Positions 6,248-12,439 of a stretch of 12,439 nucleotides of DNA are shown here, piece after piece (the stretch's first letter is position 1; each line of letters begins with the position of its first letter). The position numbers and the translations under genes are program-made. This DNA comes from Candidatus Mediterraneibacter gallistercoris (GTDB taxonomy: Bacteria > Bacillota_A > Clostridia > Lachnospirales > Lachnospiraceae): contig DWWI01000078.1 in NCBI GenBank assembly GCA_019119745.1, positions 1 through 12,439 on the forward strand, in the 5' to 3' direction. The notes below the pieces were generated by a model. The model had not been told where the DNA came from. It searched no databases and saw only the letters and a list, made by a program, of their open reading frames with translations.

Positions 6248-7669
6248 TTAATCAGACTTTTTTGATTTTTCTTTTTTCTTCATGACATTCTGCTCATAAT
6301 CCTTAAGCGACGCCAGTGCTTTCGGTGCCAGCGGGATGAGCGCGATCATGTTGAACACGGTCATAAGGCCTACTCCGAGGTCTCCCAGATCCCACACAAA
6401 CTGGTATGCCGCCAGACCGCCGACAAAGAGCATGACAAGCGCCAGCACCTTATACAGCGTCTGGGAAATCCAGTTATCGCCGAAGAGATACGCCACATTC
6501 GATCTGGCATAGAACAGGATTCCCAGAAATGTGGAAAAACTGAACAGCCACAGGATCACCGCGATAAAGATAACACCGAACTCTCCGAGATGGTAGTTCA
6601 TCGCTGTCTGGAGCAGATCCATCCCCTCAAGTCCTTTTGTCATGGACTCCGGGGTCAGCAGCATGATCATAGCGGAACATGTACAGATCAGGAGAGTGTC
6701 GATAAAGACACCCAGTGCCTGCAGAAGCCCCTCTTTCGCCGGATGGCTGATGTCAGCCGCAGCGGCCGCACAGGGAGCCGAGCCGGATCCTGCCTCATTG
6801 GAGAAAAGCCCTCTCTTGGCTCCGTTCATGATCACGGCGCCGATTCCGCCGCCGACAACCTGACGGATACCGAACGCCTCTGAAAAGATTCTTCCAAACA
6901 CTGACGGAAGCTGGCCTGCATTCGTCACAATGATAAAAATCGTGATAAAGAAATAGCACGCCGCCATGATCGGAACCATGATGTCCAGCACCTTCACTGT
7001 CGCGTTCTTCCTCAGAACAATGACCGCCGCGATCACCACAAGGATAACAGTGGAGTAAATCGGCGGAACATGAAATGCATTTTCAAAAGATGAGGAAATG
7101 GAGTTGCTGATCACCTGACTGATGCCGCACCAGCAGATCAGTCCGGATATGGCGAACAGTACGGCCAGTATAGATTTTTTCCGTTTGCTCCCCTTCTTTA
7201 TAAAGAGCGCATGGATATAATAAGCCGGGCCTCCCCGGTATCCTCCATAGAGCGGATCTTTCTCCTTATAAAGCTGCGCAAGCGTGGCCTCGATAAATGC
7301 AGTGGAAGAGCCTACAAGGGCAATTATCCACATCCAGAATACGGCTCCCGCGCCGCCGGCGGAGATTGCCGCAACCACACCGACCAGATTGCCCATGCCC
7401 ACACGGCAGGCTGTCGAGACGATCAGCGCCTGTACGCCGGAGATTCCCTCCCGCTCCTCCTCTTCAATCTTCCTGTTGTTCTCCAAAGTCACTTTCAGCA
7501 TCTCAGGGAAGTGCCGGAATGGAAGAAATCTTGTCCGTATCGTAAAATAAATCCCCGCCGGGACAAGGATCAGTACAAGAAGCGAGAGCCCCAGCGTACT
7601 GCCGCCCGGAAGAGGTATCGTGATCAGATCTCCCCAGAGTATATTATAAATCGCATGAAATAATGCCAT
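6248..7669 (-). CDS. Sodium/alanine (glycine) symporter, AGCS family
   Basis: Alanine/glycine:cation symporter family membrane protein (AlsT/AgcS type), 473 aa, the usual length. It should import small neutral amino acids with Na+ or H+ across the cytoplasmic membrane; the exact substrate cannot be read from sequence. The start region WGDLITIPLPGG followed by YFTIRTRFLPFRHFPEM is characteristic. GMGNLVGV (91-98) and NEAGSGSAP (291-299) are family signatures in substrate-site helices. About ten to eleven hydrophobic segments are evident, with a Lys-rich cytoplasmic tail (about 460-473). ATG at 7669 has a GGAAAGGA-like site upstream. It begins 25 bp after the YhhN-family gene and probably belongs to the same transcript. 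No terminator lies after its stop; the ilvBN promoter begins about 20 bp further on. Confidence 0.92.
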   Translation of the reverse strand: MALFHAIYNILWGDLITIPLPGGSTLGLSLLVLILVPAGIYFTIRTRFLPFRHFPEMLKVTLENNRKIEEEEREGISGVQALIVSTACRVGMGNLVGVVAAISAGGAGAVFWMWIIALVGSSTAFIEATLAQLYKEKDPLYGGYRGGPAYYIHALFIKKGSKRKKSILAVLFAISGLICWCGISQVISNSISSSFENAFHVPPIYSTVILVVIAAVIVLRKNATVKVLDIMVPIMAACYFFITIFIIVTNAGQLPSVFGRIFSEAFGIRQVVGGGIGAVIMNGAKRGLFSNEAGSGSAPCAAAAADISHPAKEGLLQALGVFIDTLLICTCSAMIMLLTPESMTKGLEGMDLLQTAMNYHLGEFGVIFIAVILWLFSFSTFLGILFYARSNVAYLFGDNWISQTLYKVLALVMLFVGGLAAYQFVWDLGDLGVGLMTVFNMIALIPLAPKALASLKDYEQNVMKKKEKSKKSD

Positions 7670-7694
7670 AGTTTTATCCTTTCCATTCTAACAT

Positions 7695-8423
7695 TCACAT
7701 CCACAGCCGCATTGCTAAGAGATACACTGCAGCATAATACAGGATCAGTACCAGCGCGCCGCGCATCTTGCTTCTGTGCTTTCCCAGCCGGTTTCTGCCA
7801 AGGAGCACATCCGAGACAGCAAAGCAAAGTCCGCCCGACGCCGGAACAACTCCGCCTGCCGTCACGGCAAGAGCAGCCATCATACTCAGCACCAGCACAT
7901 AAGCAAGCAGGGGATACAGAAGTTTCTTTTTCTTCAAGGAATGAAAATATCTGTGAAGCGCAGCCCAGGCTGCTGCCACAAAAACCGCACAGACAGCCAG
8001 CGTCAGGCCGAGCAGACCGGCATCGACGGAACAGCCCCCGCTTTTCTTCCAAACCAGTACCGTCTCCCCGCTCAAAAGAAAACCTGCCGCCATGCATATA
8101 TGTCCGACGCCAAAGCTGACTGCTCCCCATACAAATCTGCACTCCAGCAGTACATCCGCCGCCATATAAAATACGATTGCCGCAAGGGTGCCCGCAAACG
8201 CTGCCCGCGAAGTCACGCCATCCGCCCATCCGGACACGATGCTGCCGGCAGATTCTCCTGTACACGTTCCGTACAGATATCCCAGCAGCAGAATTCCCGG
8301 GACAGCCGTAGCCAGCGCCTTACAGAGAAGCGCCTGCTTTCTGTTTCTTTTTTTATTTCGAAAATAATACGTTCCGAAAGCCGCCATCACAACGGCACCG
8401 AAAATTCCCGCTGTCATCTTCAT
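7695..8423 (-). CDS. YhhN/TMEM86-family membrane protein, lysoplasmalogenase-like
   Basis: Polytopic membrane protein of 242 aa with roughly eight hydrophobic helices. Two conserved-looking Asp motifs, YMAADVLLE (about 85-93) and FAVSDVLLG (about 201-209), and the C-terminal LYYAAVYLLA resemble the YhhN/TMEM86 family (SDxLLA and YYxAQxLI motifs). Characterised eukaryotic members hydrolyse the vinyl-ether bond of lysoplasmalogens. Many gut anaerobes make plasmalogens, which would give a substrate, but activity here is inferred only. The start ATG overlaps the znuB stop (ATGA at 8423-8420), so translation is likely coupled to the metal transporter genes. It is longer than E. coli YhhN (about 208 aa). 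A generic membrane protein remains possible. Confidence 0.72.
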   Translation of the reverse strand: MKMTAGIFGAVVMAAFGTYYFRNKKRNRKQALLCKALATAVPGILLLGYLYGTCTGESAGSIVSGWADGVTSRAAFAGTLAAIVFYMAADVLLECRFVWGAVSFGVGHICMAAGFLLSGETVLVWKKSGGCSVDAGLLGLTLAVCAVFVAAAWAALHRYFHSLKKKKLLYPLLAYVLVLSMMAALAVTAGGVVPASGGLCFAVSDVLLGRNRLGKHRSKMRGALVLILYYAAVYLLAMRLWM

Positions 8424-9241
8424 TTTCCTTTATTCCGGATCAGTCCGATCAGAGAGTAAAGCAGCAGCGCCGCAATATTTACCATAACCACACTTGCCCC
8501 CGCCGGCGTGCCCCACACATAGGAGACTGTAATCCCAAGCACAAGGCAGACCACGGAGATCACCGCCGAATTGATGATCACACTCTTAAACGTCTTGCAC
8601 ACACGCATGGATGTAAGGGCAGGGAATATGATCAGACTGGAAATGAGGAGCGCCCCCATCATGCGCATGCCGAGCACGATCGTCACCGCTGTCAGTATGG
8701 CGATCAGCGTGTTGTACAGATCTGCCTTTACTCCAGTTGCCTGAGCAAATGTCTCATCAAAGGTAATGGCAAAGATCTTGTGATAGAAAAACACAAACAA
8801 TACAAGCACGATCACTGCCATGATCACACTCAGACGCACGTCCTCGTCGCTCATGGCGAGAATGCTTCCGAACATATAGTTATACACATCCGTATTCATC
8901 CCCGTCGTCATGGAGATCACCATCACGCCCACCGCAAGTGAACTGGTGGAGATCAGGGCGATCGCCGCGTCTCCTTTGATCCGGCTGTTTCCCCGGATCC
9001 GGAGAAGCAGCACGGCCGCCACGATAACCACAGGGATCGCTACAGCCAGAGGCGCCACATTGAGGGACGCCGCAATGGCAAGGGCGCCAAATCCCACATG
9101 TGAGAGGCCGTCGCCGATCATGGAATACCGTTTCAGCACCAGACTGACGCCGAGAAGCGCGGAGCACAGCGCCACCAGTGCGCCCACGGTAAAAGCGCGC
9201 ACCATGAAAGGATACGAGAACATCTCAATGATCATTTCCAT
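8420..9241 (-). CDS. znuB: Metal ABC transporter permease (ZnuB-like)
   Basis: ABC-3 family permease of a zinc/manganese importer, 273 aa from the chosen start, in the usual 260-290 range. Eight or so membrane helices are predicted by eye. DGLSHVGFGALAIA near the N-terminal third and GMRMMGALLISSLIIFPAL toward the C-terminus are the classical permease motifs. The frame stays open to 9346, but the first part is antisense-like filler over znuC. ATG at 9241 has GGGAGGTG just upstream and begins the expected hydrophobic N-terminus (MEMIIEMFSYPFMVRAF). It overlaps the end of znuC by 17 bp and the start of the following gene by 4 bp. Metal specificity (Zn versus Mn) is not certain. Confidence 0.92.
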   Translation of the reverse strand: MEMIIEMFSYPFMVRAFTVGALVALCSALLGVSLVLKRYSMIGDGLSHVGFGALAIAASLNVAPLAVAIPVVIVAAVLLLRIRGNSRIKGDAAIALISTSSLAVGVMVISMTTGMNTDVYNYMFGSILAMSDEDVRLSVIMAVIVLVLFVFFYHKIFAITFDETFAQATGVKADLYNTLIAILTAVTIVLGMRMMGALLISSLIIFPALTSMRVCKTFKSVIINSAVISVVCLVLGITVSYVWGTPAGASVVMVNIAALLLYSLIGLIRNKGK

Positions 9242-9944
9242 CTTGCACACCTCCCAGAAATGCTTTGCCGATCCGGCTTTTCCTGTAATCTTCTGTCGTT
9301 CCGAAGAAGAGCGCGGTCTCCTGAAGATGGAGGATATGTGTCGCATCTTTCACTGCGCTCTCGATGTCGTGGGATACCATCACCACTGCAATGCCCGACT
9401 CGCGGTTGATCCTGCGGATCAGTTCATAGAATTCGCCGGTCACTATGGGATCCAGTCCGGTCACCGGCTCATCGAGCAGAAGCAGGCTTCCTGTCGCGCA
9501 CAGCGCCCTCGCCAGAAGCACTCTCTGTTTCTGTCCGCCTGAAAGATCCCGGAAACACTGGCGCTCCAGATCCCGTATCCCCAGAAGATCCATCTTTTCC
9601 AAAGCCTGTTTCCTGTCCGCCGCAGTATAAAAAGGATGAAATCCCCGGCTGTTAAGCCGTCCGGAGAGAACCACCTCGTAGACGCTGGCAGGGAAATCCT
9701 TCTGCGCGTCTGTCTGCTGGGGCAGATAACCGATCTCGTTCTGCTTCAGCCCGTCCCCGTAAGTGATCCGCCCTTTTTCCACATTTTTAAGCCCGAGAAG
9801 GCTTTTGACAAGCGTACTCTTGCCGGAGCCGTTCTCTCCGACAATACACAGATAGTCGCCCTTTTCTATTGCAAAATTCAAATCTTTTACCACCGTCTGG
9901 CCTTCGTAGCCGATGGAGACATTTTCACATTTTATCAGGGGCAT
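9225..9944 (-). CDS. znuC: Metal ABC transporter ATP-binding protein (ZnuC-like)
   Basis: Cytoplasmic ATPase subunit of the same importer, 239 aa. Walker A GENGSGKST (36-44), Q-loop YLPQQ (73-77), ABC signature LSGGQKQR (134-141), Walker B LLLLDEP (154-160, catalytic E159), D-loop TGLD and switch His in VSHD (H192) are all intact. Start ATG at 9944 overlaps the znuA stop as TGATG and is preceded by AAGGAGGT with a spacing of about 9-10 nt. It drives uptake of the metal delivered by the lipoprotein ZnuA through the permease ZnuB. Confidence 0.94.
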   Translation of the reverse strand: MPLIKCENVSIGYEGQTVVKDLNFAIEKGDYLCIVGENGSGKSTLVKSLLGLKNVEKGRITYGDGLKQNEIGYLPQQTDAQKDFPASVYEVVLSGRLNSRGFHPFYTAADRKQALEKMDLLGIRDLERQCFRDLSGGQKQRVLLARALCATGSLLLLDEPVTGLDPIVTGEFYELIRRINRESGIAVVMVSHDIESAVKDATHILHLQETALFFGTTEDYRKSRIGKAFLGGVQDGNDH

Positions 9945-11029
9945 CAGTTCAGTACCTCCTTCAAAGTCTCTACGTTTTTCTGCATCATGGAGAGATAGGT
10001 CTCCCCGTTTTCAAAATCATCCGCGGAAAGATTATGACAGCTGTAGAGCACTTTCACCTCGGTTCCCGTCGCCTCTGCGATTGCATTCGCGATGTCGGCG
10101 TTGCTCAGTTCCATCTTCAAAACCGCAGGCACTTTCTCTTCTTTTACCTTCTCGATGAGAAACGCCATAGTCGCCGCGCTGGGCTCCGTATCGCCCGCGC
10201 ACCCGGGAAATGCCGCGTAATATTCCAGCCCGTACTCATCGGCAAAATACCGGAACGGGAAGCGGTCGCCGAAGATCATGACATCCCGCTTTGCATTGTC
10301 CACAACCTCCCGGAACTCCCGATCCAGCTCCGAGAGCTGTTCCTGATAAGCCAGCGTATTTTCTGCATACAGCTCACTGTTGTCCGGATCTGCCTGCGAG
10401 AGAACGTTTTTAATCTGTTCCACGATCAGGGATGCATTGACCGGAGAGGTCCAGACATGCTCGTCCACCTCATGAGGGGACTCTTCCTCAGCTTCCCCGT
10501 CTCCTGCCTCATCCGCATGACTGCCATGCACATCGTCATAATCCTCTTCATCATGATCGTGTCCGGCACTTCCCTTCATCCCCTCTACCTGCTCCTCTTC
10601 CACTGTATCGACACAGTCTGTAAGACGCAGTGTCACCATGTCCGAGTCCGGCATGGAACTCAGGATGTCTTCCACCCACACATCGTTTTCTCCGCCTGTA
10701 TAGATAAAGACGTCACTGTTCTGTATGGCGATGATATCCTGCGGCGTCGGCTCGTAGGAATGGGTCTCCTCACCGGGTTTCAGGAGCATTTTAATGTCTG
10801 CCTCGTCTCCGGCGATCTCCCGGACAAAATCATAGGGCGGAAAGATAGTTGTCACGACGCTGATCTTCCCGTCACCGCCGCTGTCTGCAGTATCGCCGGC
10901 ACTGCCCGGCGGCATTGTACTGCCGCCTGCCCCCGCGCATCCCGCCGTAAACGCCATGCAGCAGGCAAGCACTATGGCCGGGACCGCTCTGCGCCGCAAT
11001 CTGGCAGACAAATTTCCGCTGCTGTCCAT
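9944..11029 (-). CDS. znuA: Metal-binding lipoprotein of ABC importer (ZnuA/AdcA-like)
   Basis: Cluster A-I (ZnuA/TroA) substrate-binding protein, about 361 aa from ATG 11029. A basic stretch and hydrophobic helix lead to a lipobox TAGC (C31), so the mature protein should be lipid-anchored outside the membrane. VVTTIFPPYDFVREIAG opens the first lobe. First ligand candidate: His90 in ETHSYEPTPQD. A His/Asp/Glu-rich loop (about 157-190, with GHDHDEED and HGSHADE) matches the metal-gathering loop of ZnuA proteins. The second ligand is His191 in DEHVWTSP. The usual third ligand motif (HDAF) reads GDRFPFR (254-260), and a SCHN motif occurs near the C-terminus (330-333). Start: ATG 11029 is 10 bp past the folA stop; ATG 11053 and TTG 11080 are in frame but would overlap folA. 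No strong SD is seen, so translation may be coupled to folA. Confidence 0.92.
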   Translation of the reverse strand: MDSSGNLSARLRRRAVPAIVLACCMAFTAGCAGAGGSTMPPGSAGDTADSGGDGKISVVTTIFPPYDFVREIAGDEADIKMLLKPGEETHSYEPTPQDIIAIQNSDVFIYTGGENDVWVEDILSSMPDSDMVTLRLTDCVDTVEEEQVEGMKGSAGHDHDEEDYDDVHGSHADEAGDGEAEEESPHEVDEHVWTSPVNASLIVEQIKNVLSQADPDNSELYAENTLAYQEQLSELDREFREVVDNAKRDVMIFGDRFPFRYFADEYGLEYYAAFPGCAGDTEPSAATMAFLIEKVKEEKVPAVLKMELSNADIANAIAEATGTEVKVLYSCHNLSADDFENGETYLSMMQKNVETLKEVLN

Positions 11030-11039
11030 AATTCTATTT

Positions 11040-11528
11040 TTATCTGCGTTCATATTTTGTAAAACAGAATTCCAGATCAAAACAGGTCTGCTCCTCGCTT
11101 TCTTCTGTCATCTCCCACTCATCCATCTCATCCAGATTCGGGAAGAATGTATCCGCCTGAAATGCGCGGTCTATCTTCGTCACATAAACCGTATCGCAGT
11201 AAGGAAGCATCATACGGTAGACGCTTTCCCCGCCGATCACGTAAATGTCATCAGTATTATATTTTTTCAACTCCTCCATCAGCTCGTCTTCAGAGTGGAC
11301 GATAACGGCGTCTTTTACCTGATAATTCTGATTGCCGGTCAGAACGATATTGGTACGGTTCTTAAGCGGCATCCCATTCGGGAAACTTTCTAATGTCTTT
11401 CGTCCCATAACTACAACCTTTCCGGTCGTTGTCTGACGGAAGAACTTCATATCCGAGGGGATGCTCACAAGCAGACGGTTGTTATAACCGATCCCCCAGT
11501 TTTTGTCTGCTGCTAATATTGCTTTCAT
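11040..11528 (-). CDS. folA: Dihydrofolate reductase (EC 1.5.1.3)
   Basis: Chromosomal-type DHFR of 162 aa, the normal length. It reduces dihydrofolate to tetrahydrofolate with NADPH, recycling the dihydrofolate made by ThyA encoded just upstream. Visible: MKAILAADKNWGIGYNN with W11, the catalytic Asp in SIPSDMKFFR (D26), the NADPH site VVMGRKTLESFP, TNIVLTG, and YVIGGESVYRMMLPYCD. ATG at 11528 is preceded by AAAGG at slightly long spacing. It lies 74 bp after thyA, with nothing clear in that gap, and 10 bp before znuA. Confidence 0.95.
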   Translation of the reverse strand: MKAILAADKNWGIGYNNRLLVSIPSDMKFFRQTTTGKVVVMGRKTLESFPNGMPLKNRTNIVLTGNQNYQVKDAVIVHSEDELMEELKKYNTDDIYVIGGESVYRMMLPYCDTVYVTKIDRAFQADTFFPNLDEMDEWEMTEESEEQTCFDLEFCFTKYERR

Positions 11529-11602
11529 ATATCTTTGCCTTTCTTCTCATATTTCTCTCTGCATCCGTTTGGCTTTTAAAGAGAAAAACCTGATTTGTCC
11601 AG

Positions 11603-12439
11603 TTATACCGCGATCGGAATATTTTTGATCTGCGGATGTGTCTGATAATTATCCAGTCTCACATCATCCGGTGTAAAGTCATAGAAATCCTTAATCTCCG
11701 GATTCAGCCAGAATGTGGGCGCCGGGTACGGTTCTCTCGAGATCAGTTCCTCAATCATCGGAATATGCCTGTCGTAGATATGGGCGTCCGCGATCACATG
11801 GACCAGTTCGCCCGCCTTCATGCCGCACACCTGTGCCAGCATGTAGATCAGAACCGCATACTGGCACACATTCCAGTTGTTTGCCGCCAGTACATCCTGA
11901 GATCTCTGGTTGAGAATACCGTTCAGGGTCAGCACATCACTGTCCTTCTCTTTGGTCACGTTAAAAGTCATGCTGTATGCGCACGGATACAGGTTCATCT
12001 CATGGAGGTCCTGATGCACATAGATATTTGTCATAATACGACGGCTGTACGGATTGTTCTTCAGATCATAGATCACACGGTCCGTCTGATCCATCATTCC
12101 TTCTTTGTACTGATGCTTTACGCCCATCTGATATCCGTATGCTTTTCCGATGGATCCGTTCTCATCAGCCCAGCTGTCCCAGATATGGCTTTTAAGATCA
12201 TGTACATTGTTGGACTTTTTCTGCCATATCCACAGCATCTCGTCCACACAGCTTTTGATTGCCGTACGCCGGAGCGTGAGAGCCGGGAACTCTTTTGAAA
12301 GATCGTAACGGTTCACGACCCCAAACTTCTTTATCGTGTAGGCGGAAGTGCCGTCCTCCCACACCGGGCGCACCTTCTCTCCTTCTGTGCTCGTACCGTT
12401 TTCAATAATATCCCGGCACATATCGATAAACACTTTATC
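11603..12439 (-). CDS. thyA: Thymidylate synthase ThyA (EC 2.1.1.45), 5' end outside window
   Basis: Classical folate-dependent thymidylate synthase: dUMP plus methylene-tetrahydrofolate gives dTMP and dihydrofolate. About 278 codons are visible. The GTG at 12433 reads as valine in DKVFIDMCRD and the frame is open to the edge, so a few N-terminal residues are missing. Catalytic Cys lies in NLYPCAYSMTF (C151 counted from that GTG). RSQDVLAANNWNVCQYAVL holds the Asp and Asn that bind dUMP, and HVIADAHIYDRHI is the conserved His/Tyr segment near the C-terminus. The C-terminus is IKNIPIAV. It is the first visible gene of a run that continues with folA and the znu genes; the promoter is outside. 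Confidence 0.95.
   Translation of the reverse strand, partial: DKVFIDMCRDIIENGTSTEGEKVRPVWEDGTSAYTIKKFGVVNRYDLSKEFPALTLRRTAIKSCVDEMLWIWQKKSNNVHDLKSHIWDSWADENGSIGKAYGYQMGVKHQYKEGMMDQTDRVIYDLKNNPYSRRIMTNIYVHQDLHEMNLYPCAYSMTFNVTKEKDSDVLTLNGILNQRSQDVLAANNWNVCQYAVLIYMLAQVCGMKAGELVHVIADAHIYDRHIPMIEELISREPYPAPTFWLNPEIKDFYDFTPDDVRLDNYQTHPQIKNIPIAV

Noticed and set aside
7776..8459. 227-codon plus-strand frame opposite the YhhN-family gene
   Set aside because: Product is compositionally odd (Arg/Ser/His/Gln rich) without domains, while the opposite frame gives a coherent membrane protein with coupled start.
9242..9346. Extended N-terminus of znuB
   Set aside because: The extra 35 codons overlap znuC, are hydrophilic and unlike permease N-termini; the strong SD points to ATG 9241.
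9869..11062. 397-codon open frame on the plus strand opposite znuA
   Set aside because: It is antisense to the intact znuA and the ends of znuC and folA, with a product lacking any family motif. The length reflects codon bias of the real genes.
11529..11602. Promoter or terminator between thyA and folA
   Set aside because: The 74-bp gap shows no -35/-10 pair with proper spacing and no hairpin with a T tract.

Overview
The window looks like a chromosomal housekeeping segment of a low-to-mid-GC Firmicute, most likely a gut Lachnospiraceae (Clostridium cluster XIVa). The reasons are the protein flavours (MgtE, CutC, a ZnuA with a GDRFPFR motif, an IlvB beginning near RQITGN), strong AGGAGG ribosome binding sites, consensus sigma-A promoters and a classical T-box leader. 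No phage, insertion sequence, CRISPR or tRNA/rRNA gene is visible. The family level is an inference; nothing here proves a species.

Layout. Positions 1-2058 (+) hold the 3' part of mgtE (magnesium channel, cut by the window edge) closely followed by cutC. A perfect 18-bp-stem hairpin at 2074-2115 separates them from the convergent ilvE. Everything from 2138 to the right edge is read on the minus strand. In transcription order it is: thyA (5' end off the window), folA, znuA, znuC, znuB, a YhhN-family membrane protein gene, an alanine/glycine:cation symporter gene, then a separately promoted T-box leader with ilvB and ilvN, then a separately promoted ilvE. From folA to the symporter gene the genes overlap or nearly touch and no internal promoter is evident, so they probably form one long operon with thyA.

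Branched-chain amino acid part. ilvB-ilvN encode the two subunits of acetohydroxyacid synthase, the first common step of valine, leucine and isoleucine synthesis, and ilvE encodes the last transamination. The ilvBN leader (about 5814-6192) folds as a T-box riboswitch. Its specifier triplet reads GUA, a valine codon, so transcription should rise when uncharged tRNA-Val accumulates. ilvE has its own near-consensus promoter and no T-box. The ilvN-ilvE gap (3265-3506) is filled by a structured element with two 59-bp direct repeats (56/59 identical), an inverted repeat and several GC-rich hairpins.

The right part combines dTMP/folate metabolism (thyA, folA), a zinc/manganese-type ABC importer (znuA-znuC-znuB), a putative lysoplasmalogenase-like membrane protein and an amino acid symporter. 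The symporter gene ends only about 20 bp before the ilvB promoter, with no terminator between them, so read-through RNA would run into the T-box. The observations most worth a second look are the valine T-box with its long insert, the repeat element between ilvN and ilvE, and the folate-metal operon. None is a clear new system.
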